The notes: generated by a model from the letters alone, not told the origin. Shown: positions 8,761 to 20,353, counted from the stretch's first letter. The stretch: 64,000 bases of DNA from Streptomyces naganishii JCM 4654 (GCF_014650575.1 NZ_BMVF01000001.1:372001-436000), one strand, 5' to 3'. Program-made: numbers and translations.

Positions 8761-9161
8761 GGCCCCTTGCGGGGACCGCCGGCGCGGTACCAGTCGGCGC
8801 AGCCCCGCCGGGCCCCGCGGCCGATCGACTCGTCGGCAGCGGCGGCTCCCTGACGCCTCTTCACCGACCTTGCCCGGTCGACGACTTGACGCAGTATCTC
8901 GTACTGCCCGTTGGACAGCCCCATGGACTGGTAGTCCCCGTAGGTGTGGCTGTCCAGCACCTTGCGCGACCAGTACGTGACGACGGAGGCGCACAGCTCC
9001 TCGGCGGACGTGGTCCGCGGGGAGGGGGAGGCCGACGGCCCGGCGGCGGTAGGCGCACCGCCCCCCGCGCCGCAGCCGGCCGAGCCGGCCAAGCCGGCCA
9101 GCAGAAGCACGAACACGAGCCGGCCCCAGGCCCCCGGCCGCCCACCACCCCGCATCACCAT
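8751..9161 (-). CDS. Small putative lipoprotein
   Basis: This 136-residue protein has a signal peptide (RLVFVLLLAGLAGSAGC) ending in a relaxed lipobox, a Ser/Pro/Ala linker, then a compact helical domain (AEELCASVVTYWSRKVLDS, then YEILRQVVDRARSVKRRQG) containing Cys residues. The function is not recognisable. Two in-frame ATG codons (9161, 9155) are possible; neither has a strong ribosome binding site. It overlaps the following membrane-protein gene, so the two exported products probably act together. Confidence 0.75.
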   Translation of the reverse strand: MVMRGGGRPGAWGRLVFVLLLAGLAGSAGCGAGGGAPTAAGPSASPSPRTTSAEELCASVVTYWSRKVLDSHTYGDYQSMGLSNGQYEILRQVVDRARSVKRRQGAAAADESIGRGARRGCADWYRAGGPRKGPWS

Positions 9162-9245
9162 GCTCAGACGCTAGGCCGCCCGTCCCCCTCCGGGCAACGA
9201 AACGGCACCGGCCGGATGCCGGGCCGCTCGCGTGCGGCGGGTCGC

Positions 9246-9734
9246 TCAGTCGGCCTTGCGGACGTGGCCGCCGTCGGCCGGGCGGACGTCGCGCAGGAGG
9301 CAGGTCAGGCGGGCGGTGCACACGCGGCGGCCCTCCTCGTCACTGATCACGATCTCGTACGTCGCCGTCGAGCGGCCCCGGTGGACGGGCGTGGCCACGC
9401 CGGTGACCAGGCCGGAGCGCACGCCGCGGTGGTGGGTGCAGTTCAGGTCGACGCCGACGGCGATCTTGGAGCTGCCGCCGTGCAGCATGGAGCCCACCGA
9501 GCCGAGGGTCTCGGCGAGCACGGCGGAGGCGCCGCCGTGCAGCAGCCCGTAGGGCTGGGTGTTGCCCTCCACCGGCATGGTGCCGACGACACGGTCGGCG
9601 GAGGCCTCCAGGATCTGCACGCCCATCCGGGTGCCGAGGTGCCCGGCGGAGAAGAGGGCGGGCAGGTCGACGCCGAGCGCCGCGTACTCGTCGACGACCT
9701 CCTGCGGGAACTTCACGCTCTGCTGCTCGCCCAT
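9246..9734 (-). CDS. PaaI-type hotdog-fold thioesterase
   Basis: This 162-residue acyl-CoA thioesterase-like protein has the 4HBT hotdog signature GLLHGGASAVLAETLGSVG, whose HGG loop binds the thioester, followed by GVDLNCTHHRGVRSG and a terminal strand RRVCTARLTCLLRDV. Such enzymes hydrolyse aryl- or acyl-CoA. ATG 9734 is chosen over ATG 9752 because GGAG lies 7 nt upstream of it. It is downstream of, and on the same strand as, the molybdoenzyme gene, 65 bp away. Confidence 0.9.
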   Translation of the reverse strand: MGEQQSVKFPQEVVDEYAALGVDLPALFSAGHLGTRMGVQILEASADRVVGTMPVEGNTQPYGLLHGGASAVLAETLGSVGSMLHGGSSKIAVGVDLNCTHHRGVRSGLVTGVATPVHRGRSTATYEIVISDEEGRRVCTARLTCLLRDVRPADGGHVRKAD

Positions 9735-9799
9735 GGGTGCGGCTCCGTCCATCCGTGATCGGCTCGCCGCCGATCGGCCAGTACTGCCTGAGCGAACGC

Positions 9800-12079
<2,280 letters not shown>

Positions 12080-12200
12080 CGCACCCTCCCCTTCGACTGC
12101 GCGTGCGCTCGGTGCCTCCGGGCCGCCCGCCCTGGCGTCGGGCCGCGTGCTCCGGAGATCTCCGATCCTCGCACGAGCCGCCGACAACGATCCCGGCCGG

Positions 12201-12272
12201 GCGGGCTGCGGAGCGGGGGAAGGGCCGCGCGGGCGGGCGGGCTGCGGAGCGGGGGAAGGGCCGCGCGGGCGG
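12201..12272. repeat. 36-bp tandem duplication in the divergent fdh-like/polA promoter region
   Basis: Two identical 36-bp G-rich units (12201-12236, 12237-12272) lie side by side, followed by the first seven bases of a third. They occupy most of the space between the divergent starts at 12079 and 12317. Confidence 0.9.
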
Positions 12273-12316
12273 GCGGCGGGCTCCGGCTGTCAGTGGCTCG
12301 TGGCAGGATCGGGGAC

Positions 12317-15043
12317 GTGGCAGAAACAGCATCGAAGACGACCGAGAAGACCTCCGGCACAGACCGTCCCCGGCTGATGCTCATGGACGGGCACTCGCTG
12401 GCGTACCGCGCGTTCTTCGCGCTGCCCGCGGAGAACTTCACCACCGCGACGGGCCAGCCGACGAACGCGATCTACGGCTTCGCGTCGATGCTGGCCAACA
12501 CCCTGCGTGACGAGGCGCCCACGCACTTCGCGGTCGCCTTCGACGTCTCCCGCAAGACCTGGCGCTCGCAGGAGTTCACCGAGTACAAGGCGAACCGCTC
12601 CAAGACCCCCGACGAGTTCAAGGGCCAGGTCGAGCTGATCTGCGAGCTGCTCGACGCGATGAACGCCTCCCGCTTCGCCGTCGAGGGCTTCGAGGCGGAC
12701 GACGTCATCGCCACCCTCGCCACCCGCGCCGAGGCCGAGGGCTTCGAGGTGCTGATCGTCACCGGCGACCGCGACTCCTTCCAGCTGGTCTCCGAGCACA
12801 CCACGGTGCTGTACCCCACCAAGGGCGTCTCCGAGCTGACTCGGTTCACCCCGGAGAAGGTCGTCGAGAAGTACGGGTTGACGCCCGCGCAGTACCCCGA
12901 CTTCGCGGCGCTGCGCGGCGACCCGTCGGACAACCTGCCGGGCATCCCCGGCGTCGGCGAGAAGACGGCCGCGAAGTGGATCAACCAGTTCGGCTCGTTC
13001 GCGGAGCTGGTCGAGCGCGCCGACGAGGTCAAGGGCAAGGCCGGGCAGAACCTGCGCGACCACCTGGAGGCCGTCAAGCTCAACCGCCGGCTCACCGAGC
13101 TGGAGCGCGAGGTGGAGCTGCCGAAGGGGGTCACCGACCTCGCCCGGGTGCCGTACGACCGCAAGGCCGTCGCGATGGTCCTGGACACCCTGGAGATCCG
13201 CAACCCGTCGCTGCGCGAGCGGCTCTTCGCCGTGGACCCGGGCGCCGAGGAGGCCGAGACCACCCCGGTCTCGGCGCAGGGCGTGGAGCTGGACGGCGCG
13301 GTGCTCGGCACCGGCGAGCTGGCCGGCTGGCTCGGCGAGCACGGCACCGAGGTCCTCGGCGTCGCCACCGTCGACGCCTGGGCGCTCGGCGCGGGCTCGG
13401 TCGCCGAGGTCGCGCTCGCCGCGGCCGGCGGGGCGGCCGCCTGGTTCGACCCGTCCCAGCTGGACGAGGCCGACGAGCGTGCCTTCGCCTCCTGGCTCGC
13501 GGACGCGGACCGGCCCAAGGTCTTCCACAACGCCAAGGGCGCGATGCGGGTCTTCGCCGAGCACGGCTGGAGCATCGAGGGCGTGCGCATGGACACCGCG
13601 CTCGCCGCCTACCTGGTCAAGCCCGGCCGCCGCTCCTTCGACCTCGACGCGCTGTCCCTGGAGTACCTGCACCGCGAGCTGGCCCCCGCCGCCCAGGCCG
13701 ACGGCCAGCTGGCCTTCGGCGCGGACGAGGGCGCCGAGGCCGAGGCCCTGATGATCCAGGCCCGCGCCGTCCTCGACCTCGGCGAGGCCTTCGAGGCCCG
13801 CCTCGCGGAGGTCGGCGCGGCGGACCTGCTGCGGGACGTGGAGCTGCCCACCTCCGCACTGCTCGCCCGCATGGAGCGGCACGGCATCGCGGCGGACCGC
13901 GCCCACCTCGAAGCGATGGAACAGACGTTCGCCGGTGCGGTGCAGCAGGCCGTGAAGGAGGCGCACGCGGCGGCGGGGCACGAGTTCAACCTCGGCTCGC
14001 CCAAGCAGCTCCAGGAGGTCCTCTTCGGCGAGCTCGCCCTGCCGAAAACCAAGAAGACCAAGACGGGCTACACCACCGACGCCGACGCCCTGGCCTGGCT
14101 GGCGGGCCAGACGGACAACGAACTGCCGGTGATCATGCTGCGCCACCGCGAGCAGGCCAAGCTCCGCGTCACCGTCGAGGGCCTGATCAAGACCATCGCG
14201 GCGGACGGCCGTATCCACACCACGTTCAACCAGACGGTCGCCGCGACCGGACGGCTGTCCTCCACCGATCCCAACCTGCAGAACATCCCCGTGCGCACCG
14301 ACGAGGGCCGGGCCATCCGCCGCGGCTTCGTCGTCGGCGAGGGCTTCGAGTCGCTGATGACCGCCGACTACAGCCAGATCGAGCTGCGGGTGATGGCGCA
14401 CCTGTCGGAGGACGCCGGACTGATCGAGGCGTTCACCTCCGGCGAGGACCTGCACACCACCGCCGCCTCCCAGGTCTTCGGCGTCGAGCGGTCGGCGGTG
14501 GACGCGGAGATGCGCCGCAAGATCAAGGCCATGTCCTACGGCCTGGCGTACGGGCTCTCGGCCTTCGGCCTCTCCCAGCAGCTCAACATCGAGGCGGCCG
14601 AGGCGCGCGCCCTGATGGACGCCTACTTCGAGCGGTTCGGCGGCGTACGGGACTATCTGCGCCGCGTGGTCGACGAGGCCCGCGCCACGGGGTACACGGC
14701 GACCCTCTTCGGCCGCCGTCGCTACCTGCCCGACCTCAACAGCGACAACCGCCAGCGCCGCGAGGCGGCCGAGCGGATGGCCCTGAACGCGCCGATCCAG
14801 GGCACGGCCGCCGACATCGTCAAGATCGCCATGCTGAACGTGGACAAGGCGCTGCGGGAGGCGGGCCTGACCTCCCGCATGCTGCTCCAGGTCCACGACG
14901 AAGTCGTCCTGGAGATCGCCCCCGGCGAGCGCACGGCCGCCGAGGAGCTCGTCCGCCGCGAAATGTCCAGCGCGGTCAGCCTGAGGGCCCCGCTGGACGT
15001 CTCGGTGGGCGTGGGGCCGGACTGGGAGTCGGCGGCTCACTGA
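12317..15043 (+). CDS. polA: DNA polymerase I
   Basis: This 908-residue enzyme performs repair synthesis and Okazaki-fragment processing. Domains in order: 5' nuclease (MDGHSLAYRAFFALP, VTGDRDSFQLV, GDPSDNLPGIPGVGEKTA; residues about 15-320), a 3'-5' exonuclease-like fold (about 340-520), and the family A polymerase with motif A DYSQIELRVMAHLS, motif B RRKIKAMSYGLAYGLSAFG and motif C QVHDEVVLE. The exonuclease-like region lacks the acidic metal ligands (NAKGAMRVF stands where E. coli has a catalytic Asp), so proofreading is probably absent, as in other actinobacteria. GTG 12317 begins the typical N-terminus; the frame is open far upstream but that part is antisense to the molybdoenzyme. Confidence 0.97.
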   Translation: MAETASKTTEKTSGTDRPRLMLMDGHSLAYRAFFALPAENFTTATGQPTNAIYGFASMLANTLRDEAPTHFAVAFDVSRKTWRSQEFTEYKANRSKTPDEFKGQVELICELLDAMNASRFAVEGFEADDVIATLATRAEAEGFEVLIVTGDRDSFQLVSEHTTVLYPTKGVSELTRFTPEKVVEKYGLTPAQYPDFAALRGDPSDNLPGIPGVGEKTAAKWINQFGSFAELVERADEVKGKAGQNLRDHLEAVKLNRRLTELEREVELPKGVTDLARVPYDRKAVAMVLDTLEIRNPSLRERLFAVDPGAEEAETTPVSAQGVELDGAVLGTGELAGWLGEHGTEVLGVATVDAWALGAGSVAEVALAAAGGAAAWFDPSQLDEADERAFASWLADADRPKVFHNAKGAMRVFAEHGWSIEGVRMDTALAAYLVKPGRRSFDLDALSLEYLHRELAPAAQADGQLAFGADEGAEAEALMIQARAVLDLGEAFEARLAEVGAADLLRDVELPTSALLARMERHGIAADRAHLEAMEQTFAGAVQQAVKEAHAAAGHEFNLGSPKQLQEVLFGELALPKTKKTKTGYTTDADALAWLAGQTDNELPVIMLRHREQAKLRVTVEGLIKTIAADGRIHTTFNQTVAATGRLSSTDPNLQNIPVRTDEGRAIRRGFVVGEGFESLMTADYSQIELRVMAHLSEDAGLIEAFTSGEDLHTTAASQVFGVERSAVDAEMRRKIKAMSYGLAYGLSAFGLSQQLNIEAAEARALMDAYFERFGGVRDYLRRVVDEARATGYTATLFGRRRYLPDLNSDNRQRREAAERMALNAPIQGTAADIVKIAMLNVDKALREAGLTSRMLLQVHDEVVLEIAPGERTAAEELVRREMSSAVSLRAPLDVSVGVGPDWESAAH

Positions 15044-15481
15044 GTGTGGTCGGGGGCTGAGGGGCTGGGGGGCCTCGGACGGGCGGGTCGCGTGGGGTTT
15101 GGGGGCCTGCGGGAGTAGGTCGCCTCGCGCTGGGGGAGAGGGCTGCCGTTGCGCGGGGCTCGTAGCGGTGCGTGAGGTCTGTGGCGTGCGGGTGTGCTGG
15201 CGTGCGTGCGGGCGTGCCAGTGGGCAGCGTCTGGGCGGGCGGGGCTCGTGCCGGTCCGGGGGGTCTGTGGCGGCGTGCTGGGGCGGGCCCGGTGTGGTGG
15301 GTTACGCCATGTTCGCGGTCCGTGCCAGTGCGGGTTCGCGTGGCGTTCGGGCTTCACGCCGGTGCGGCAGGCCCTTGACGTGCGGGTTTCCCTCGGAATG
15401 AGGGGCGGCGTCGGCGGGTGTCGTCACTCACGTGGCCCCCGCGAAGACGCCGGTGGCGGCGCCGCCAGCCAGGATGCGGGC
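15044..15481. other. 438-bp gene-poor region after polA
   Basis: No coding region is supported. The plus strand is strongly G-rich with many GTG/GCG steps, and a block at 15155-15201 recurs in degenerate form at 15239-15283 (both contain GGGGCTCGT and GTCTGTGGCG). No convincing polA terminator hairpin is visible. Confidence 0.6.
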
Positions 15482-15880
15482 ATGGGTATACGCATGCTCA
15501 ACCACCGGCCGGCGGTATCGCCGACAGCCGGCGGCGCGGCCCCCGCCGCACCGCCTCCGCCGGTTCCGGCCTTCTCGGCCGGCGCAAGCACCGCCCGCAT
15601 CCCCACCGACCTCGCGGCCACCCTGCGCCGCGCCGCGACCGGTCTGCGCGGTCGCCTCCTCCCACGCCCCGCCGACCCCGGAGAGGCACCCCCGTGGTGC
15701 CTGTGGGCCGAGGTGGCCCGGGGCTACCTGGCCCTGTTCCTCGCCCGGCTGCCGAGACCGGCACCGGGACCGGTCCCCACGGTCACCGTCTTCGTCGCCG
15801 CCACGCCAACGGCCGCCGACCGCCCGACCGGCCCACCCCGCCACAACCACCAGGGCCCTCCACCGCGCCGTGACGGCTGA
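15482..15880 (+). CDS. Hypothetical Pro/Ala-rich small protein
   Basis: A predicted 132-residue protein. Codon use fits Streptomyces and AGGA lies 7 nt before ATG 15482. The only compact part is the middle (TLRRAATGLRGRLLPRP, then CLWAEVARGYLALFLARLP), which looks like an amphipathic and a hydrophobic helix; both ends are disordered. I do not recognise a family. It lies convergent to the DUF4184 gene, 37 bp from its stop. It may alternatively begin at ATG 15494. Confidence 0.5.
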   Translation: MGIRMLNHRPAVSPTAGGAAPAAPPPPVPAFSAGASTARIPTDLAATLRRAATGLRGRLLPRPADPGEAPPWCLWAEVARGYLALFLARLPRPAPGPVPTVTVFVAATPTAADRPTGPPRHNHQGPPPRRDG

Positions 15881-15917
15881 CCCCGCACCTCGAACACCCC
15901 GGCCCCGCCGGAACCGT

Positions 15918-16967
15918 TCACTCGCCGGACTGTCCCCCGAGCCGGCCGGGCCCCGTGGCCACGGCGTCCTCGGTGGCGGCCGTGCCCTCGGTGCCCGCCG
16001 TTTCCCCGGTGCCCGCCGTGTCCCCGGTGCCCCCGGTGCCCGCCGTGCCCTCGGCGCCCGCCGTTTCCCCGGCGCCCGCCGTGCCCCCGGTGCCCGCTGT
16101 GTACCCGGCGCCCGCCGTGTCCCCGGCACTTCCGGCCGCCGTCCGCGCCGTGGGACGCAGGACTCTGACCGCCGCCGCGTACAGCGGCAGGCCGAGCACC
16201 AGGCCCGCGCCCGCGCCGAAGCACACGGCTGGTACCAGGTCCCAGAAGCCGGTTCCGGTGCCTCGGAGGAAGGCCCAGTCCTGGGACACCCGCTGCACGG
16301 CGCCCACCACCGCGGACCCGGCGAGCGCGGCCGCGGCCCACCACCGGTCCCGTGCGGACAACCGCGGAACCGCCGGCCCGCCCAGCGGCCGGCCTCCCTG
16401 TCCCTCCGCGGGTGCGCGGCGCAGCGCGTGGGCGAGGAAGGCGACGACCACGAGCGCCGCCACCAGCGAACTGCCGTACTGCGCAAGCCAGTAGACCGGC
16501 ACTCCCGCCACCTGCCGCCCCAGCACCGGAAGCAGCCGCACCCCCCACCGGCCCGGGTGGGTGAACGCGTCCCACACCACATGCGTCAGCGCGCCCAGCG
16601 CGGCGGAGACGTACCACCACCACACCGAGGCGGCCCGCACGCGCGCGCGTGGCGCCCCGCACCGCGTCAGCGCCGCCACCCGCCCCCGCACGCTCCCCGG
16701 CAACAGTGCCACCAGCGGCTCCCGCACCAGCAGCCACAGCCCCACCAGCGCCCAGGCGATGAGCACGTCGAGCGAGAACACCCCGGGCAGGGAGTGGGTG
16801 ACCGTGCCGAACCGCATCCCGCCGGACACCACGCCCGCCGCGTAGTAGGTCGTGTCGGGCGCGAAGGAGCCCGCCACGAGGACCGACGGCACCAGCCGCC
16901 CCCGCCCCGTTCCGTCGCCGCGCACCGCGGGCAGGACAGCGGCCGCGTGACTGAGAGTGAACGGCAA
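15918..16967 (-). CDS. DUF4184 family integral membrane protein with repetitive tail
   Basis: This 349-residue polytopic membrane protein starts with the family-typical PFTLSHAAAVLP and contains LVAGSFAPDTTYYA and HVVWDAFTHPGRWG, whose His and Asp residues recall membrane-bound hydrolases, though the function is unknown. The start is a TTG at 16967 with GGAGGGA 6 nt upstream, which reproduces the conserved N-terminus exactly. The last 70 residues are a Gly/Thr/Ala repeat (AGTGGTAGAG, AGTGETAGTE) encoded by short tandem repeats at about 15955-16130. It is divergent from the transglycosylase gene. Confidence 0.88.
   Translation of the reverse strand: MPFTLSHAAAVLPAVRGDGTGRGRLVPSVLVAGSFAPDTTYYAAGVVSGGMRFGTVTHSLPGVFSLDVLIAWALVGLWLLVREPLVALLPGSVRGRVAALTRCGAPRARVRAASVWWWYVSAALGALTHVVWDAFTHPGRWGVRLLPVLGRQVAGVPVYWLAQYGSSLVAALVVVAFLAHALRRAPAEGQGGRPLGGPAVPRLSARDRWWAAAALAGSAVVGAVQRVSQDWAFLRGTGTGFWDLVPAVCFGAGAGLVLGLPLYAAAVRVLRPTARTAAGSAGDTAGAGYTAGTGGTAGAGETAGAEGTAGTGGTGDTAGTGETAGTEGTAATEDAVATGPGRLGGQSGE
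15955..16130. repeat. Short tandem repeats encoding the DUF4184 tail
   Basis: About a dozen imperfect 12-15-bp units built on CCGGTGCCCGCCGT run through the 3' end of the DUF4184 gene, all in multiples of three so the frame is kept. Confidence 0.8.
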
Positions 16968-17260
16968 CGGGGCTCCCTCCGACGAGCACGGACCGGCGGC
17001 GCCGGACAGGCACCGTCCCGTGATCAACCCTGTCCAGTATGCGGGAGGCGGCCCCACGGCATCCGGCCCAACGTCACGTGGCCAAACGGTGAAAACCGGG
17101 CACCAACGGCTGCCGGCGCAAACGAAGTTGTCGTAGGGTCGCCTGGGTCGCACATCCGAACGCACCACGAAGGCAACCGGAACCGCGGGTCAACCGTCAC
17201 AACAGGGCGAACGGTCGGACACGGACGGACGCTCGAGCGTCCACGGGAGGGGTTCACTCT

Positions 17261-19024
17261 ATGTCGGCGCATTTCGGCAGGAGGCTGCGCAAGGGAGCGG
17301 CAACCACGGCCGTGGCCGCGGCGGCGGTCGCGGCGCTGTCCGCCTCCCAGGCTCCGGACGCGACGACAGGGGACCCCGGCAGACAGGCCGCCGCCGGTTC
17401 GACCTCCGCCCCGGACGTGAGCGCCGCCCCCGACGGCAGCGCGACCGGCAACTCGCCGTACTACACCGCCCTTCCGCCGCTGCACAGCCCGAGCCCCGCG
17501 CCGGCCACCGGCACCCCGGCCACCCCCGGGCCCTCGGAGGCGGGCATCCCGGCGACCGTGCTCGACGCCTACAAGAAGGCCGAGGCCGAACTGCGCGACT
17601 CCAAGCCGGACTGCAACCTGCCCTGGCAACTCCTCGCCGCCATCGGCGAGGTGGAGTCCGGACAGGCCCGCGGCGGCCAGGTCGACGCCGAGGGCACCAC
17701 CTACTCGCCGATCCTGGGCCCGGTCCTCGACGGCAACGGCTTCGCCCAGATCAGCGACACCGACCACGGCGCCTACGACGGCGACAGCAGGTACGACCGC
17801 GCGGTCGGCCCGATGCAGTTCATCCCGTCCACCTGGAAGTGGGCAGGCCGCGACGGCAACGGCGACGGCAAGAAGGACCCCAACAACATCTACGACGCCG
17901 CCCTCGCCGCCGGCCACTACCTGTGCCGCAACGGCTGGGACATGTCCACCGGCTCCGGCCTGAGGTCGGCGATCCTCAGCTACAACAACTCCCAGGACTA
18001 CCTGGACACCGTCCTGTCCTGGATGGAGTACTACCGCAGGGGCACCCACTCGATCCCGGACGGCACCGGCACGCTGCCCTCCGGCCGCAGCGACGACACG
18101 CCGGGCGCCGGCCCCGGCCCGACGCCGTCCCGGACGCCCGGCACCCACCGGCCGTCCAAGCCCTCGAAGCCCTCCAAGCCTTCGAAGCCCTCCGAGCCGG
18201 GCGGGCCCACCGAGCCCGGCGGCGGCAGCACCACCCCGCCCGCCAAGCCCACCCCGCCGAGCAAGCCGGCCCCGCCGCACACCACACCGCCGACCCCCAC
18301 CGACACCGTCGACCACCTCACGGACGCCGACCCGGGCGACCTCACCGCCATGGCCGGCCACGCCTTCGCCCGCAAGGCCGAGGCCCGCGCCGAGACCAAG
18401 GACGGCAAGCCGGTCGCCAAGGTCAGGATCCGCTTCACGATCACCGGTGACACCGACGCCGTCTTCACCGGCGGCGAGAAGGTCGCCACCGTCGTCACCG
18501 ACGCCACCGGCACGGCCGTCGCGCCGCAACTCCAGGCGGGCGAGAAGACCGGCGACTTCACCGTCCGCGCCCTCGTCGCCGGCCGCAACATCACCGCGCT
18601 CGACCACAAGGCCACCGTCACCCCGCGCGCCGCCGACGCCCTCGCGCGCACCAGTGACACCCCGCTGACGTGCGTGCCGGGCGGCGAGTTCGCCGACCAG
18701 GTCGAGATCAAGGCCACCTACAAGGGCGCCGTCGCGGACAAGGTCGCGGCCACCGCCACCCTGATCAAGGCCGACGACGACCCCACCGAGAACGACAAGG
18801 GCCCCTACTTCAAGGACGCCGACGGCAAGCCCGTACGCACCCTCAAGGACCTTCAGACCGACGCCAAGGGCCTGCTGAAGCTGCCCAAGCTGTACGCGGA
18901 CGACACCACCGGCACGTTCCTGCTGCGCATCACCACCACCGGCGGCGCCACCCTGACCGTGGAGCTCAAGGTGGCGGCGGCCGACGACACCACGGCCGGC
19001 CCGTCACCGAGCCCGGCCGCCTAG
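17261..19024 (+). CDS. Secreted lytic transglycosylase with C-terminal Ig-like region
   Basis: This 587-residue exported protein has a Tat/Sec-like signal (FGRRLRKGAATTAVAAAAVAALS), then an MltB/SLT_2-type domain (residues about 95-265) with catalytic Glu in LLAAIGEVESG, and GPMQFIPSTWKWAGRDGNGDG followed by NIYDAALAAGHYLCRNG. It would cleave peptidoglycan glycan strands to 1,6-anhydro products. A Pro/Ser/Lys linker with KPSKPSKPSKPSEP repeats leads to an Ig-like C-terminal domain of about 200 residues (ARAETKDGKPVAKVRIRFTI). ATG 17261 has GAGGGG upstream. A strong terminator follows. Confidence 0.92.
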   Translation: MSAHFGRRLRKGAATTAVAAAAVAALSASQAPDATTGDPGRQAAAGSTSAPDVSAAPDGSATGNSPYYTALPPLHSPSPAPATGTPATPGPSEAGIPATVLDAYKKAEAELRDSKPDCNLPWQLLAAIGEVESGQARGGQVDAEGTTYSPILGPVLDGNGFAQISDTDHGAYDGDSRYDRAVGPMQFIPSTWKWAGRDGNGDGKKDPNNIYDAALAAGHYLCRNGWDMSTGSGLRSAILSYNNSQDYLDTVLSWMEYYRRGTHSIPDGTGTLPSGRSDDTPGAGPGPTPSRTPGTHRPSKPSKPSKPSKPSEPGGPTEPGGGSTTPPAKPTPPSKPAPPHTTPPTPTDTVDHLTDADPGDLTAMAGHAFARKAEARAETKDGKPVAKVRIRFTITGDTDAVFTGGEKVATVVTDATGTAVAPQLQAGEKTGDFTVRALVAGRNITALDHKATVTPRAADALARTSDTPLTCVPGGEFADQVEIKATYKGAVADKVAATATLIKADDDPTENDKGPYFKDADGKPVRTLKDLQTDAKGLLKLPKLYADDTTGTFLLRITTTGGATLTVELKVAAADDTTAGPSPSPAA

Positions 19025-19037
19025 GCACCGCGCCAGT

Positions 19038-19083
19038 ACGAGGGCGCCCCGACCCGCGGACCGCGCGGGGAGGGCGCCCTCGT
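19038..19083 (+). terminator. Terminator after the transglycosylase gene
   Basis: A 12-bp perfect outer stem (19038-19049 and 19072-19083) encloses a second 6-bp stem (CCCGCG with CGCGGG), making one long hairpin 14 bp after the stop codon. Confidence 0.85.
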
Positions 19084-19169
19084 CGTGTGCGCCATGTGTT
19101 CTCATCTCGCCCGCCCATTGCTACGGTGCCCAACCTGACGATCCATCAGTTCCGTCGCGGGGAGGCCCG

Positions 19170-19304
19170 ATGCGCGCCCTGATCGCCGCCGCGGCCGGCC
19201 TGGCCGCCGCGCTCGCCCTCGTACTGACGATCACCGCCGTGGGCACACCCGAGGGCAGGACGTCCCCCCAACCCCTGCTGACGACCGTCCCCGCACACCC
19301 CTGA
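19170..19304 (+). CDS. 44-residue membrane peptide, SPW_0924-like
   Basis: ATG 19170 follows GGGGAGG at 5 nt and opens a 44-codon frame: a single hydrophobic helix (ALIAAAAGLAAALALVLTIT) followed by VGTPEGRTSPQPLLTTVPAH. I recall this pattern as the small streptomycete family annotated SPW_0924; the function is unknown. It is 56 bp upstream of the DUF3068 gene on the same strand and may share its transcript. Confidence 0.75.
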   Translation: MRALIAAAAGLAAALALVLTITAVGTPEGRTSPQPLLTTVPAHP

Positions 19305-19360
19305 CGCCGCGGCCCACCACCGCACGCGACGACCCGCAACCGCCCGGGAGGGAGGCCGAG

Positions 19361-20353
19361 ATGCGCCGCACGGCCGGCCTGGTCCTGCTCGCCCTCGCCG
19401 TGTTCTTCGCGGCGCTGTCCCCGCTGCTGCGCTGGTACGCCTACCCGCGGCTGGTCAAGGTGCCCGCCGGCGAGTACCAGACCATGGTCCTCCAGGCCCG
19501 CGACGCCACCCTGCTCGACTACGGCACCATGAAGGCCCGCACGGTCCCCGAGATCACCGTCGTGCAGACCCTCAAGGGGAACGTCGAGGCCGCCAGGAAG
19601 ATCGAGAGGACGGCGGGCCGGGACGTCGTGGTCTGGGACGGCCTGTCCTACGTCCAGGGACCCGACGGCAAGATGGTCTCCAGGATCCCCGAGCGCTACG
19701 TGTTCGACGCCCACACCCAGGAACCGGTGCACGCCACCGGCGAGATGGTCGACGGCGACCCGGTCACCCGCACCGGCATCGAGTTCAAGTGGCCCTTCCT
19801 GACGCAGAAACGGGACTACGAGTACTTCGACGCCCAGGCTCGCGTCACCGCGCCCATCCACTACGAGGGCACCCGCGACTTCCGCGGCCTGAGCGTCTAC
19901 TACTTCGAGCAGACCATCCCCTGGACCCGCGTCCCCTTCCCCAAGGTGATGCCCGTCGCGGGGATCACGCCCGAGTCGGTCGCGAAGACCGGCACCACCC
20001 GCTGGTACACCACCGTGCGCAAGTTCTGGGTCGAGCCCGTCACCGGCGCCCCCGTCTACGGCGAGGAGATCCACAAGGAGGAACTGCGCGGCGGCAGCCT
20101 GCTCGGCGGCCGGGACCGGGTGACGGCGTTCGCCGGCCACGTGAAGATGCGCGAGGACTACACCCGCCACACCGTGGACCTGGTGAAGTCCCAGCGCCGG
20201 CTGGTCCTCCTGGTGACGTCGTACCTGCCCTGGGGCTTCCTCGTCCTGGGCGTCCTGCTGCTCTCGCTCTCCCTGTACCTCGAGGCGCGCGGCCGGCGGA
20301 CCCCGGGACCGGCCGCCGTCCGGACGGAGGAACCGGCACCGCTCGGCTCCTGA
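19361..20353 (+). CDS. DUF3068 / PorA-like envelope protein
   Basis: This 330-residue protein has an N-terminal membrane segment (GLVLLALAVFFAALSPLL), a long extracytoplasmic domain (PAGEYQTMVLQARDATLLDY, then IPERYVFDAHTQEPV, TGIEFKWPFLTQKRDYEYFD) and a C-terminal membrane helix (LVLLVTSYLPWGFLVLGVLL). This two-helix layout is the DUF3068 family, which includes proteins annotated as PorA-type porins. The role in Streptomyces is not established. ATG 19361 is preceded by GGGAGGGAGG. The stop codon lies inside the downstream terminator hairpin. Confidence 0.88.
   Translation: MRRTAGLVLLALAVFFAALSPLLRWYAYPRLVKVPAGEYQTMVLQARDATLLDYGTMKARTVPEITVVQTLKGNVEAARKIERTAGRDVVVWDGLSYVQGPDGKMVSRIPERYVFDAHTQEPVHATGEMVDGDPVTRTGIEFKWPFLTQKRDYEYFDAQARVTAPIHYEGTRDFRGLSVYYFEQTIPWTRVPFPKVMPVAGITPESVAKTGTTRWYTTVRKFWVEPVTGAPVYGEEIHKEELRGGSLLGGRDRVTAFAGHVKMREDYTRHTVDLVKSQRRLVLLVTSYLPWGFLVLGVLLLSLSLYLEARGRRTPGPAAVRTEEPAPLGS

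Noticed and set aside
12290..15040. A 916-codon open frame on the minus strand opposite polA
   Set aside because: It is antisense to an unmistakable polA, and its translation is Leu/Gly/Val-rich low-complexity sequence without motifs. Long antisense frames are normal in DNA with GC-rich third positions.
15099..15401. Open frame after polA encoding a Cys/Gly/Arg-rich peptide
   Set aside because: No ribosome binding site, aberrant composition, codon use unlike the neighbours.
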